Of a stretch of 64,000 bases of DNA, positions 23,200 to 32,038 are shown in pieces. Origin of the DNA: Pirellula sp. (lineage in GTDB: Bacteria > Planctomycetota > Planctomycetia > Pirellulales > Lacipirellulaceae); NCBI GenBank assembly GCA_013822725.1, contig PNKX01000012.1, positions 1-64,000 of the forward strand, in the 5' to 3' direction. Within the stretch, counting starts at the first letter, position 1. Every line of letters starts with the position of its first letter. The notes under the pieces were generated by a model that saw nothing but the letters and a program-made list of their open reading frames with translations, did no database searches and had not been told where the DNA came from. A program made the translations under genes and the position numbers.

Positions 23200-23829
23200 A
23201 TGCGAGTGACTGGACGTTGGATGGCGATCGCCTGGTTGGGTCTTGGACTAACGGCTGGCTGCAATCAAGCTGCCAGCACTTCGACCCCGCACGGCGCCGG
23301 CGCCGTCGCCGTGATCGACCTCGACGCCATCGCCAGCCGCCTCGGCAGCGACAAGCAGATCGTCGATTCGATCTCGCAACGTCAAACGTCGCTCAGCCAG
23401 CAGCTCGTCGACCTCGCCAAGTCGTACAACCAGCAGATCGAAGAAAAGAAAAAGACGCTCACCGAAGCGCCGCCGGAACAGGCGGACGTCACCGTCGCCA
23501 GCTGGCAGAAGCAAGCGAACGCCAACCTTAACAAGGTAAAGCAGCAGGCCGAGGCCGATCTGAAGAAGCATCAGGCCCAGCTGGTCGCCCAGTTCCGCGA
23601 GCAGATCAAACCGGTCGCCCGCCGCGTCGCCCAAAAGCGCGGCCTGACCGTCATCGTCACGCGGAACGACAACGTCCTCTACGACGTCGCCCCCGGCGCC
23701 GACATCACCGACGAGGTCATCGCCGACCTGATCGCCGCCAGCCCCGTCGCCTCCGCAGCCGCCGCCAAGCCGCTGCAAGCGGCCGCCGCGCCTGCGGAAA
23801 CAACGCCGCCCGCGACGCAACAGCGCTAG
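23200..23829 (+). CDS. Skp/OmpH-like outer-membrane chaperone lipoprotein
   Basis: 209 residues. A lipobox (GLTAGC, Cys at about residue 21) directs lipid attachment. From about residue 35 the OmpH fold begins (AVIDLDAIASRLG), followed by a long charged coiled coil (about 55-135, QLVDLAKSYNQQIEEKKK, QAEADLKKHQAQL) and a C-terminal beta segment (GLTVIVTRNDNVLYDVAPGADITDEVI), the usual Skp layout. Skp homologues hold unfolded outer-membrane proteins in the periplasm; a lipoprotein version would be membrane-tethered. The neighbouring beta-barrel protein is a plausible client, by proximity only. Confidence 0.85.
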   Translation: MRVTGRWMAIAWLGLGLTAGCNQAASTSTPHGAGAVAVIDLDAIASRLGSDKQIVDSISQRQTSLSQQLVDLAKSYNQQIEEKKKTLTEAPPEQADVTVASWQKQANANLNKVKQQAEADLKKHQAQLVAQFREQIKPVARRVAQKRGLTVIVTRNDNVLYDVAPGADITDEVIADLIAASPVASAAAAKPLQAAAAPAETTPPATQQR

Positions 23830-23838
23830 CGCCCCATC

Positions 23839-23900
23839 TAGCCCCCGGCTCCGCCGGGGGGTCGGTCACCATGCCGGAAGGCGTTGTCGCGCCATGCGCT
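23839..23900. repeat. TAGCCCCCGG-type GC hairpin with conserved flank
   Basis: The hairpin at 23839-23860 (TAGCCCCCGG and complement around TCC) is followed by a flank (about 23861-23900) resembling that at 50128-50165, including shared GGTC.CCAT, AGGC.TTGTC and GCGCTA. The second hairpin found in the full element near 50106 is missing here. Confidence 0.75.
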
Positions 23901-24188
23901 AATCTCTGGAAGACTACACGCCACGGTGTGCACACGACTCTTTAGAGCAAAGCACGGGCGCTGAAAGTCGGTAACACCGATCCTCTATTCCGCAGATCCT
24001 TGCTTGAGTCTGCCGGCACGCTCTAATTCTGTGATAGGGGTCTCCGACCCCGAAGCGACTTTGAGGAGCCGCACCGCCTTGTGGTGGTGAACGAAATCGG
24101 CGTAAAGCCTCCCCAACGGCGTCCGCGACGTCGACTGGGTTCGCCCTGAAGACCGCCGACAACAACGCCTATCGAAAGCAGCACCGTG
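23901..24188. other. Intergenic stretch without recognisable gene
   Basis: Apart from a small GGGGTC/GACCCC hairpin near 24037, I see no gene or RNA. Short frames on both strands lack any family signature. Confidence 0.5.
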
Positions 24189-24608
24189 ATGAAGAAGGCC
24201 AAGAGCGGAGCGCAGAAAGCAACAGACGTTTCGACCCGACTGATCGCTGCCGAAATCGCTAGCCCAAGCGACTGGCGCACCGCAACCCTCGCCCGCCTCC
24301 GCGAGCTCATCCAAGCAGCCGCCCCCGACGCCGTCGAGGAGGTGAAGTGGCGCAAACCCTCCAATCCCGCCGGCGTCCCCGCCTGGTCGCTCCACGGCCT
24401 CCTCTGCACCGGCGAAACATACAAAGACAAGGTGAAGATCACCTTCGCCAAAGGCGCCGCCCTCCCCGACCCCGCCGGCCTCTTCAACGCCAGCCTCGAC
24501 GGCAACGCCCGCCGCGCCATCGACTTCCACGAAGGCGACAAGATCAAGGCCGCCCCCTTCAAAGCCCTCCTCCGCGCCGCCGTGGCATTAAACGCCAAAG
24601 GCAAGTAA
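24189..24608 (+). CDS. DUF1801 domain-containing protein
   Basis: 139 residues from the ATG at 24189 (a GTG precedes it directly). The DUF1801/YdhG-like core is recognisable: LARLRELIQAAAPDAVEEVKWRKP, WSLHGLLCTGETYKDKVKITFAKGA, then SLDGNARRAIDFHEGD. These are small cytoplasmic proteins, often related to frataxin-fold or YdeI-type proteins, of uncertain function. Stands alone. Confidence 0.82.
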   Translation: MKKAKSGAQKATDVSTRLIAAEIASPSDWRTATLARLRELIQAAAPDAVEEVKWRKPSNPAGVPAWSLHGLLCTGETYKDKVKITFAKGAALPDPAGLFNASLDGNARRAIDFHEGDKIKAAPFKALLRAAVALNAKGK

Positions 24609-24621
24609 CCATTCACCCTCG

Positions 24622-24646
24622 GCCTGAGTCGCTTCAGCGACCAGGC
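24622..24646. repeat. Imperfect palindrome, CCTGAGTCGCTTCAGCGACCAGG type
   Basis: An identical core with the same 5' TCGG and 3' CGAACCC flanks occurs at 28680. It is a variant of the 26-bp palindrome family (CTGGTCGCTTAAGCGACCAG core). Confidence 0.75.
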
Positions 24647-24704
24647 GAACCCACGCTATACTCCGCCTCCCATCCAAGGTCACTGCACCTCTGCAGTGAA
24701 AACA

Positions 24705-25400
24705 ATGGCGAAGAAGCCCTCCCCTCTGCCCGACCCGCTGCGTTACTTGCAGCCGTTCGCCAACTCGCTAGCAAAGTTGCCGCCGGAGGACTTGAACGAA
24801 GACATCGATGCGTCGCGGCTCGATGCGGCACTTCGGAAGCGCGTCCACAGTTTCGATGAAGAAGCTGCCGCCGCGGAACTGGCCAGAGATTGCGATCTGC
24901 TGGAGAGTTGGCTGAAGGACAAACCGGATCATCCGGCTCACTGGATTCGCGGATTCCTCTTGTCGCCCGATCTCGCGACACACCTCACGCAGCCCGCCGA
25001 GCCGCCTCCGCGCGGCCCCGAGATTAGCTTCGTAGCGCCCGCAGGTTGGAAGGTGAAAGTGGTTCCTTTTCGCCTCGACTTGAAGAAGGGGAAGCTTATC
25101 GGCACGGTCATGGCGATCAACCAACTCTCGTTCGATATGATGCAGCGGCAGCAGGAGTATTGGGTCGCGCCACCGGGATTAGAGGCGACGCGCGAGGTGC
25201 AGGATGTTCGACATGGCGATGTCTCAGGAAAGAAGTGTGTTTACCGGCAGGTTTCGCCTGTGCCTTGGAAGAGTGTGGACTATCTCTTAAGCGTACCAGG
25301 AGGATTCGTGCAGGTCGTACTTGACGCGCTGGTCGCGGATTTTGATGAAGCGCCGTTCGACGCCAACTTACACACGCTGCGGCTGTCGGCGTCGGCATAA
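24705..25400 (+). CDS. Hypothetical protein
   Basis: About 231 residues from the ATG at 24705 (a GTG at 24696 is in frame). I do not recognise a family. Predicted soluble: an acidic helical N-terminal half (LPPEDLNEDIDASRLDAALRKRV, EEAAAAELARDCDLLESWL), then a beta-rich C-terminal half (FVAPAGWKVKVVPFRLDLKKGKLIGTVMAINQ) ending in a segment that looks like a two-layer sandwich. No signal peptide or transmembrane segment. It precedes the sigma factor gene by 119 nt. Confidence 0.7.
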   Translation: MAKKPSPLPDPLRYLQPFANSLAKLPPEDLNEDIDASRLDAALRKRVHSFDEEAAAAELARDCDLLESWLKDKPDHPAHWIRGFLLSPDLATHLTQPAEPPPRGPEISFVAPAGWKVKVVPFRLDLKKGKLIGTVMAINQLSFDMMQRQQEYWVAPPGLEATREVQDVRHGDVSGKKCVYRQVSPVPWKSVDYLLSVPGGFVQVVLDALVADFDEAPFDANLHTLRLSASA

Positions 25401-25519
25401 TCAAGTCGCTGGGTGCCACTGGCAAATCCCCCGTCCATTTCCGGCCTTCCAAATTCCCCCCTCCGCCTTCCCCCTTTTTTTCCGCACCCCCTCTCCCTCT
25501 TCCCGTCACTACAGCTTTC

Positions 25520-26077
25520 ATGACCGCTGTGAGTGATCCGCCCCAACAAGCGTTTGATCTCGCCCGACTGGTGCAGGAGCATCAGGCCGACGTCTGGCGT
25601 TATCTTCGCTTCCTCGGCGCCAGCGCCGAAGACGCCGACGATCTCACCCAGGAAACGTTCCTCGCCGTCGGCCGCACGCCGTTCGAGGAGCGGAGTCGCG
25701 CCGAGACGGCGGGCTACCTCCGCACGGCAGCTCGCAACCAACTGCTGATGTTACGCCGCCGCCAGGGGCGGCAGATCGGCACCGTCGATCTCGCCGCGGC
25801 CGAAGAGGTCTGGGCCGCGGCGACGACCGACGGCGCGCTGAACGAGTTCCTCGACGCGCTCGGCCAATGTTACGAAACCCTCGTCGGCCGCTCGCGGGAG
25901 GCGATCGACCGGTTTTACCGCGACGACAAAACCCGCGACCAACTGGCCGCGGAATTTGAGATGAGCGTCGACGGCGTGAAATCGCTGCTGCGACGAACGC
26001 GCGCGGCGCTCCGCGACTGCATCGAGCGCCGCCTCGGCCGCCAGCCGACCGCTGCGAATGAAACTGAAGTGACATGA
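25520..26077 (+). CDS. RNA polymerase sigma factor, ECF type
   Basis: 185 residues. Region 2 is clear (VWRYLRFLGASAEDADDLTQETFLAV, residues about 26-51), as is region 4 with its helix-turn-helix (DQLAAEFEMSVDGVKSLLRRTRAALRDCI, about 140-168). It redirects RNA polymerase to a small regulon. Its last codons overlap the start of the next gene as ATGA, so the two are translationally coupled. No separate anti-sigma gene is present, and the partner protein is the obvious candidate for that job. Confidence 0.93.
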   Translation: MTAVSDPPQQAFDLARLVQEHQADVWRYLRFLGASAEDADDLTQETFLAVGRTPFEERSRAETAGYLRTAARNQLLMLRRRQGRQIGTVDLAAAEEVWAAATTDGALNEFLDALGQCYETLVGRSREAIDRFYRDDKTRDQLAAEFEMSVDGVKSLLRRTRAALRDCIERRLGRQPTAANETEVT

Positions 26078-28608
26078 GTGATCGCATGAACCAACACGAC
26101 CATCAACCGCCCGACCGCGACGAGCTGCGCGATCGCCTGATCGACGCCGCTCTCCGCGAACGCCTCGGCGGCGAAACGCCGCCTGATCTCAGCGAAGCGA
26201 TTCTCACGCGTGCATCCACCGACCCCGCAATTCGTCCTTCTACCAGCGAGGCGACCATGGCGACTCCACTAATGCCCCGGAAGCAACGCGTTTCTTGGCG
26301 GTTCTACGCGGTCGCCGCCACGCTGCTAATCGCCACGGGCGTGTTTGCCATTCCGGCATTGACGGTGAACGGCCTCCGGACCGCACGGAGATCGACGCAA
26401 ACTCCTCTCGCCTCCGAGGCGGCCAGCGCTCCGCGTCCCTCCGGCAACGAAACGCTCAACTCGCTGTCGAATGATTCAACCAAGCTGCTCCCAGCTCAAA
26501 GCGAGCAAGGCGAATCGCTCATGATGAAGGTGACGCCGCGCATCATTATCCAGGAAGAAGAGGAAGATCGACTCGGCGTCGAGGGATCCGAGAGTCTTGC
26601 TAAGGATCCAACCATAGCCTCCGAAGAAAAGGGCGTGGCTAACACGTTCCTAGACACTCGTTCGTTGCACGGACAGGCAAGCGAGCCTCAGCTGCAAGAC
26701 GGGATGACTGCCACCGCTGCAGCGACTGCCGGCTCAGTACCGACGCAACAGAATTTCGCGCCAATTCAGCCCTACCCTCAGACCTCACCTTCGACATTCT
26801 CGAAATTCTCGACTGACGCGCCGCCGTACGCTGCTACGGCAGCGATCGGCGTTCCAGCCGTTAGCCCGGCAACAGCTCCAGCTTACAGCGAGCACAAGCT
26901 TCAATGGAACGCGGCATATCAGGTTGAGCAGTCTCAAGGCCAAGCCGCCGGTCAACCCACGTCGGGAAGGCTCTATGCCGGCATCGCGTCAGATCGCTAT
27001 GGATATCCTGCTCAAGAGGGAAAAGCGAATGTCAATGCGTCCGGCAAAGAGGTAGGCCTGCAAGGATTGGTGAACGATGCCTACAGCACCGAAGGCATCG
27101 CATTGCACGCTCAATTTGCCAACCGCGACCAATACGCCCGCATCCACGACAACCCCTTCCTCCCCGTCACCGCCGCCAACACCGACCATCGCCTCAGCAC
27201 TTTCTCGATCGACGTCGACACCGCCAGCTACGCCAACGTCCGCCAGTTTCTCACGCAGTCGCACCAGCTTCCCCCGCCCGACGCCGTGCGGATCGAGGAA
27301 CTGGTCAACTACTTCGACTACGACTACACCCCGCCGACCGGCGACGTTCCCTTCGCCGCCAACGTCGAGGTCGCCGGCTGCCCCTGGGCGCCCGACCATC
27401 GCCTCGTCCGCGTCGGCATCAAGGGCCGCGAAATGGAGCGGACCCAACGCCCGCTGTCGAATCTCGTCTTCCTCATCGACGTCTCTGGCTCGATGGACGA
27501 ACCGAACAAACTGCCGCTGCTGGTCGAGGGAATGAAGCAACTCACCCGTGAGCTCGGCGAGAACGACCGCGTGGCGATCGTCGTTTACGCCTCCAGCGAA
27601 GGACTGGCGCTGGAGAGCACGCCCGGCACGGATCAATCAAAAATCCTCGCCGCCCTCGATCAGTTGCGGGCCGGCGGCTCGACCGCCGGCGGCGCGGGCA
27701 TCCAGCTCGCCTACCAAGTCGCCCAGCAGAATTTCATCAAGGGCGCCGTCAACCGCGTCATCCTCTGCACCGACGGCGACTTCAACGTCGGCGTCACCAG
27801 TCCCGCAGACTTGGAACGGATGGCCGAGACGAACGCGAAGGAAACCGGCGTCTTCCTCACCGTCCTCGGCTTCGGCCGCGGCAACCTCAACGACGCGATG
27901 ATGGAGCAAGTCGCCGACAAAGGGAACGGCAACTACCACTACATCGATACGCAACGAGAAGCCAAAAAAGTCCTCGTCGAAGAGATGACCGGCACGCTGG
28001 TCGCCATCGCCAAGGACGTGAAGATCCAGGTCGAGTTCAATCCTGCCAAAGTCGCGGGCTACCGCCTCATCGGCTACGAAAACCGCGTCCTCGCCGCCGA
28101 GGACTTCAACGACGACAAGAAAGACGCCGGCGAGATCGGCGCCGGCCACACCGTCACCGCCCTCTACGAAATCGTCCCCGTCGGCGAGCCGGTCGCGTCA
28201 GCGCCCGTCGACGAACTCAAATACGCCCCTGGCGAGGACCCGCTTCAGCGGTCCGGGAACTCCGGTGAAGGCGCCAAATCGAAGTCGGCAAGCAATGCGT
28301 CCGCCAGCGATGAGCTCCTCACGCTCAAAATCCGCTACAAAGCCCCCGACGGCGACGTGAGTTCAAAGTTAGAATTCCCCATCAACGACGCCGGCGGCAG
28401 CTTCGCCCAAGCAACCGACGATTTCAAATTCGCCTCCGCCGTCGCCAGCTTCGGCATGCTCCTGCGGAACTCTGAACACAAAGGCAACGCCACCTACGCC
28501 GCCGCCGCCGAAATCGCAGAAGCCGCGAGCAACAACCACGACCCCCACGGCTACCGCCGCGAGTTCGTCGAGATCATCAAACGAGCGAAAGAACTCTCCG
28601 GCGAATGA
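26074..28608 (+). CDS. Membrane-anchored VWA domain protein with C-terminal DUF3520 (YfbK-like)
   Basis: 844 residues. A short cytoplasmic N-terminus (1-75, helical and charged) precedes one membrane helix (about 76-98, FYAVAATLLIATGVFAIPAL), then a long Ser/Thr/Pro/Gln-rich region (to about 340) and a YfbK-type VWA domain. The metal-ion adhesion site is intact (FLIDVSGSMDEPNK near residue 465, CTDGDFNVG near 565). DUF3520 follows to the C-terminus. Overlaps the sigma factor gene by 4 nt. The inside-to-outside topology with a small cytoplasmic head would suit an anti-sigma sensor, but no zinc-binding anti-sigma motif is seen. Confidence 0.92.
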   Translation: MSDRMNQHDHQPPDRDELRDRLIDAALRERLGGETPPDLSEAILTRASTDPAIRPSTSEATMATPLMPRKQRVSWRFYAVAATLLIATGVFAIPALTVNGLRTARRSTQTPLASEAASAPRPSGNETLNSLSNDSTKLLPAQSEQGESLMMKVTPRIIIQEEEEDRLGVEGSESLAKDPTIASEEKGVANTFLDTRSLHGQASEPQLQDGMTATAAATAGSVPTQQNFAPIQPYPQTSPSTFSKFSTDAPPYAATAAIGVPAVSPATAPAYSEHKLQWNAAYQVEQSQGQAAGQPTSGRLYAGIASDRYGYPAQEGKANVNASGKEVGLQGLVNDAYSTEGIALHAQFANRDQYARIHDNPFLPVTAANTDHRLSTFSIDVDTASYANVRQFLTQSHQLPPPDAVRIEELVNYFDYDYTPPTGDVPFAANVEVAGCPWAPDHRLVRVGIKGREMERTQRPLSNLVFLIDVSGSMDEPNKLPLLVEGMKQLTRELGENDRVAIVVYASSEGLALESTPGTDQSKILAALDQLRAGGSTAGGAGIQLAYQVAQQNFIKGAVNRVILCTDGDFNVGVTSPADLERMAETNAKETGVFLTVLGFGRGNLNDAMMEQVADKGNGNYHYIDTQREAKKVLVEEMTGTLVAIAKDVKIQVEFNPAKVAGYRLIGYENRVLAAEDFNDDKKDAGEIGAGHTVTALYEIVPVGEPVASAPVDELKYAPGEDPLQRSGNSGEGAKSKSASNASASDELLTLKIRYKAPDGDVSSKLEFPINDAGGSFAQATDDFKFASAVASFGMLLRNSEHKGNATYAAAAEIAEAASNNHDPHGYRREFVEIIKRAKELSGE

Positions 28609-28679
28609 TTGGGGAAATTAACCACCAAGCCCCCAAGGCACGAAGGAAGCACCAAGAAGAGATGGCGAGAATCTCATCG

Positions 28680-28704
28680 GCCTGAGTCGCTTCAGCGACC
28701 AGGC
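28680..28704. repeat. Imperfect palindrome, same as at 24622
   Basis: Identical core and flanks to the 24622 copy. It lies inside the larger repeat-rich gap between the VWA gene and recG. Confidence 0.75.
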
Positions 28705-28810
28705 GAACCCGCCCCACGCCCCGCCTACTCTCTCTGCGCCTCCGCGTCTCTGCGAGAGACTCCTTCTCAAAGCAGAACACGCACGAAATCGGCGTCACAA
28801 AAATTCTCGC

Positions 28811-28892
28811 CGCTACCCTACAGAAAATGGCCGCGCAACCTGCTAGGTTCGAGTAGGTCAGGCATTCCAGCCAACCTACGTTCTTTGACAAT
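28811..28892 (+). repeat. Dispersed element of about 80 bp, copy 1
   Basis: It begins GCTACCCTACAG and runs through AAAATGGCCGCGCA and GCTAGG to GTTCTTTGACAAT. The same ordered blocks occur on the minus strand at 49590-49672. Both copies carry a small internal palindrome between GCTAGG and the TTTGACAAT end. Confidence 0.65.
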
Positions 28893-29221
28893 CCAACCCC
28901 CTCTCAATCCACGCTCCACCGGTGCGTCGGCCCGCGCACGCTCGCTAAGCGCGCATCGCAAATCGTCTGCGTTCGCCGGAAATAGAGACGCATTGCTCAA
29001 GTCTGCCAACAAAAACAACATGCCGCACTTGGCAGACATGGCACACATGGCCGACAAGCAAAAACTAGGCTTTTTATGATTGGCGATTTTCCTGCGCATC
29101 AAAAACCCGGGGAAAACGCCATCCTGCTAGAAAGCCCAGCCGATGAAGCGACCCGACGCAATACGTCTGCAAACTACGCCATCGGCAACGCATTCAATCA
29201 GACGCCGCCTGACAACGGCAA
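28893..29221. other. Intergenic stretch, repeat remnants only
   Basis: Apart from the TGGCAGACA-word arm near 29030, I see no gene. Short frames here translate repeat arms and lack family features. Confidence 0.5.
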
Positions 29222-29285
29222 TTCCTTGGTGCGTCCTTCGTGCCTTAGGGTCTTCGTGGTTAGGAATTTTGCGTCTAGCATTTCG

Positions 29286-31409
29286 CTAACCAACGTCGCC
29301 AAGTTCCAGCGCCTTGCCATACCGCGTCAGCATCTGCTGCCGCAGCCGCGAGTTGTCGGCATGCTTGAGTCCCGGGTCGGCGGCGACCAGTAGTTGCGCC
29401 TCGCGCCGGGCCTCTTCCAGAATGTCGCGATCAGTCATCAGGTTGGCGATCCGCAGCGGCGGCATGCCATGTTGCTGAGTGCCAAAGAGATCGCCCGGCC
29501 CGCGCGAGGCGAAGTCGAGTTCCGCGAGCGCGAACCCATCGGTCGACTTCGCGAAGGCGTCGAGCCGCTCGCGGGCCGCTTCGTTCGTCTCGCCGAGCAG
29601 GATGCCGCAGTAACCGGCGCGACTGCCGCGGCCGACGCGCCCGCGCAGCTGATGGAGTTGTGCGAGCCCGAAGCGATCGGCGCCGACGACGGTCATCACC
29701 GAGGCGTTCGGCACGTCGACGCCGACTTCGATCACTGTCGTGCTGATGAGGACCTGGATCTCGCCGCCGTGAAAGCGTTCCATCACGTCCTGCTTCTCCG
29801 CCGAGGTCATCCGGCCATGCAGCAGCGCGACGCGAAACGCTGCGAGTTCGCCGTTGGTGAGCCGCTCGAACGCTGCGGCGACGCTTGGCGCTGGAACGTT
29901 CTCCGACTCGTCGACGAGCGGCGCGACGACAAACGCTTGGCGACCTTCGTTGAGCCGTTCGCGGACGAAGTGCCACCACTTCGCCTCCTGGTCCGCTTCG
30001 ACGAGATAGGTGTTGATCGGCTGCCGCCCAGCCGGCGCCGATTGGAGCGTCGAGATATCGAGATCGCCGAACAGCGTCATGCTGAGCGTCCGCGGGATCG
30101 GCGTCGCCGTCATTACCAAGTAGTGAGGCGCCACGTCGCCCTGCCGCAGGGCCGAACGCTGCCGCACGCCGAACTTGTGCTGTTCGTCGACGACCACGAG
30201 GCCGAGTTCCTTGAACTTCACATCCTCCTGGACGACCGCATGCGTGCCAATGACGAGCCTCAACGTTCCGTCAGCCAGTCGTCGCAGCACGTCGTCGCGC
30301 TCGGCGCGAGTGTTCCCGCCGGTTAACAGGTCCCATTCCACGCGGCTCTCTTCAAGCAGCTTGGCCAACGTATCAGCGTGTTGCCGAGCGAGGATTTCGG
30401 TCGGCGCCATCAGCGCCGCCTGTCGGCCGTTCGCCACGCAAACGAGCATCGCGTAGAGCGCCACAATCGTCTTACCGCTGCCAACGTCGCCTTGGAGCAG
30501 CCGGTTCATCGGCCGATCGAGAGCCAAATCGGCCGAAATCTCCGCGATCGCCTTCGTTTGGCTCTCGGTCAGCTCGAACGGCAACAGCCGGCGGATCCGC
30601 GCATCGACCCGCGGCGTCGCGGGGAGTTCATACGCCTTCAGTTGTCGCTGGTCGCTCCGCCGAATCGACAGCGCCAACTGCAACACGAACAGCTCTTGGA
30701 AAACAAACCGCCGCCGCGCCCGCTCCATTTCGTCTCGATCGCTCGGCTGATGAATCGCCCGCACTGCTTCGACCAACGGCATCAGTTGAAAACGTTTGAG
30801 CAGCGCCGCCGGGAAGACCTCTTCCAGTTGATCGGCGAACTCCACAACCGCCGCCTGCTCGATCCGCCGCATGTGATACTGCGACAACCCCTCGGTGAGA
30901 CTGTACACCGGCAGCAGCTTCGCTTCGACCTTCGCCTCCTCGTCGGCGAGCGTCGTCACCAGCGGGTGCGACATCTCCCACATCAGACCCTTCATCTTCG
31001 GCATGGCCGTGAGGAGGACCGTCATCCCCTCGCGAAATCGATCCTTCATGAACGGCTGGTTGTACCAAACGCCGCGAACATGCCCCGTCCCGTCGGAGAT
31101 GAGGATCGCCACGCGGCTCTTGCCAAAGCCGCTCGACGTCGCGGCGACTTCCGCAATCACGCCACGCACGCTTTGAAGCTGCCCCTCTTCGAGATTGTCG
31201 ATCGTTCGTTCGTCCGACAGATCCTGATAGTCGCGCGGGAAGTTAAAGAGGAGATGATTCGCCGTGCGAAGTCCGAGCCGTTCCAGCAGCTGCGCCCGTC
31301 CCGGCCCGATGCCGCGAATAAACTCCACCGGCGTCGCCAGGCGACGTTTCACGTCGTCCGACGGGGCAGGGGAGGGCGGCGGGTTCGAAGGCGGCTCCAT
31401 GCCCCACAT
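29286..31409 (-). CDS. recG: ATP-dependent DNA helicase RecG
   Basis: 707 residues. An N-terminal wedge/OB domain (about 1-170, IRGIGPGRAQLLERLGL, GTGHVRGVWYNQPF) precedes superfamily 2 helicase motors: Walker A LLQGDVGSGKT (about 293-303), the DEQH box VVVDEQHKFG (about 402-411), MTATPIPRT (motif III), and motif VI QLRGRVGRGSRAGYC near 596. RecG reverses stalled replication forks and branch-migrates recombination intermediates. Length and domain order are standard. Confidence 0.97.
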   Translation of the reverse strand: MWGMEPPSNPPPSPAPSDDVKRRLATPVEFIRGIGPGRAQLLERLGLRTANHLLFNFPRDYQDLSDERTIDNLEEGQLQSVRGVIAEVAATSSGFGKSRVAILISDGTGHVRGVWYNQPFMKDRFREGMTVLLTAMPKMKGLMWEMSHPLVTTLADEEAKVEAKLLPVYSLTEGLSQYHMRRIEQAAVVEFADQLEEVFPAALLKRFQLMPLVEAVRAIHQPSDRDEMERARRRFVFQELFVLQLALSIRRSDQRQLKAYELPATPRVDARIRRLLPFELTESQTKAIAEISADLALDRPMNRLLQGDVGSGKTIVALYAMLVCVANGRQAALMAPTEILARQHADTLAKLLEESRVEWDLLTGGNTRAERDDVLRRLADGTLRLVIGTHAVVQEDVKFKELGLVVVDEQHKFGVRQRSALRQGDVAPHYLVMTATPIPRTLSMTLFGDLDISTLQSAPAGRQPINTYLVEADQEAKWWHFVRERLNEGRQAFVVAPLVDESENVPAPSVAAAFERLTNGELAAFRVALLHGRMTSAEKQDVMERFHGGEIQVLISTTVIEVGVDVPNASVMTVVGADRFGLAQLHQLRGRVGRGSRAGYCGILLGETNEAARERLDAFAKSTDGFALAELDFASRGPGDLFGTQQHGMPPLRIANLMTDRDILEEARREAQLLVAADPGLKHADNSRLRQQMLTRYGKALELGDVG

Positions 31410-31434
31410 ATTAACGCATGTACACGCATTAATT

Positions 31435-31460
31435 TAGCCCCCGGTTCTTCAAACCGGGGG
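31435..31460. repeat. TAGCCCCCGGTTC hairpin
   Basis: 26 nt: TAGCCCCCGGTTC, then TTCAAACCGGGGG, between recG and rnhA. It is identical to the copy at 61697, where it overlaps a stop codon. Confidence 0.85.
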
Positions 31461-31494
31461 CAGGAACGAACCGAAGCTTATGCCCAACTCAAAA

Positions 31495-31959
31495 CTACCG
31501 CCCGAGCAACTTCCGGTACGCCTCAACCGCCATGCCATCGACCCGGTCATTCTCCGTATGCCCGCTATGCCCGGCGACGCGGGTGTATTTCACCTGATGG
31601 GTCGCGAGGAGCTGGTCGAGCCGTTGCCAAAGCTCCGCGTTCTTCAGCTCGGCGAACTTCGTCCCCTCCTTGCGCCGCCAGCCGTTGGCCTTCCACTTCG
31701 GCATGTATTCGGAGATTCCCTTGCCAACGTAAACGCTGTCGGTGAAGACCTCGACCCGCGTCGGTCGTTTGAGAACCGCCAGCCCTTCAATGACGGCCTG
31801 CAGTTCCATCCGATTGTTCGTCGTTTCGCGTTCGGCGCCCGACCGTTCGAGCTCCTTCCCCGTGGAGGGATGGATCATCAAGAAGGCCCAGCCGCCGGGG
31901 CCAGGATTGCCGCTGCAAGCGCCATCGGTGTACAGGAGAACTTCAGGAGGCTTGGTCAT
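31495..31959 (-). CDS. rnhA: Ribonuclease HI
   Basis: 154 residues from the ATG at 31959. An in-frame extension to 32022 has no homology, and GGAGG lies about 8 nt before the chosen ATG. All catalytic landmarks are present: YTDGACSGNPGPGGW (first Asp), RMELQAV (Glu), FTDSVYV (Asp), GHSGHTENDRVD (His and last Asp). It cuts RNA in RNA:DNA hybrids. The length equals that of E. coli RNase HI (155). Confidence 0.96.
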   Translation of the reverse strand: MTKPPEVLLYTDGACSGNPGPGGWAFLMIHPSTGKELERSGAERETTNNRMELQAVIEGLAVLKRPTRVEVFTDSVYVGKGISEYMPKWKANGWRRKEGTKFAELKNAELWQRLDQLLATHQVKYTRVAGHSGHTENDRVDGMAVEAYRKLLGR

Positions 31960-32038
31960 GGCGCGGGGAGTGGCAGAGGCTGGCGCGAGGGCGAATTGAA
32001 AGCCGGGATAGCTTCTCCGCAAATCGCCGGAGAGTCAA

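Larger units (their letters stand above)
28617..29264. repeat. Widely spaced inverted repeat with ACCACCAAG/CACGAAGG arms
   Basis: The left arm (28617-28661) and right arm (29222-29264) are complementary over about 40 nt with 9-11 nt periodicity (CCAAGGCACGAAGGAAGCACCAAG-like words). They bracket an unpaired half-arm of another word (CTCTGCG/CTCCGCG, 28729-28759), a CCTGAGTCGCTTC palindrome, the element at 28811, and an orphan arm of TGGCAGACA words (about 29030-29055). Confidence 0.7.

Noticed and set aside
28609-29102. Small plus and minus frames in the gap before recG
   Set aside because: They translate through repeat arms and palindromes, and similar translations recur at 49435-49931 because of the shared element.
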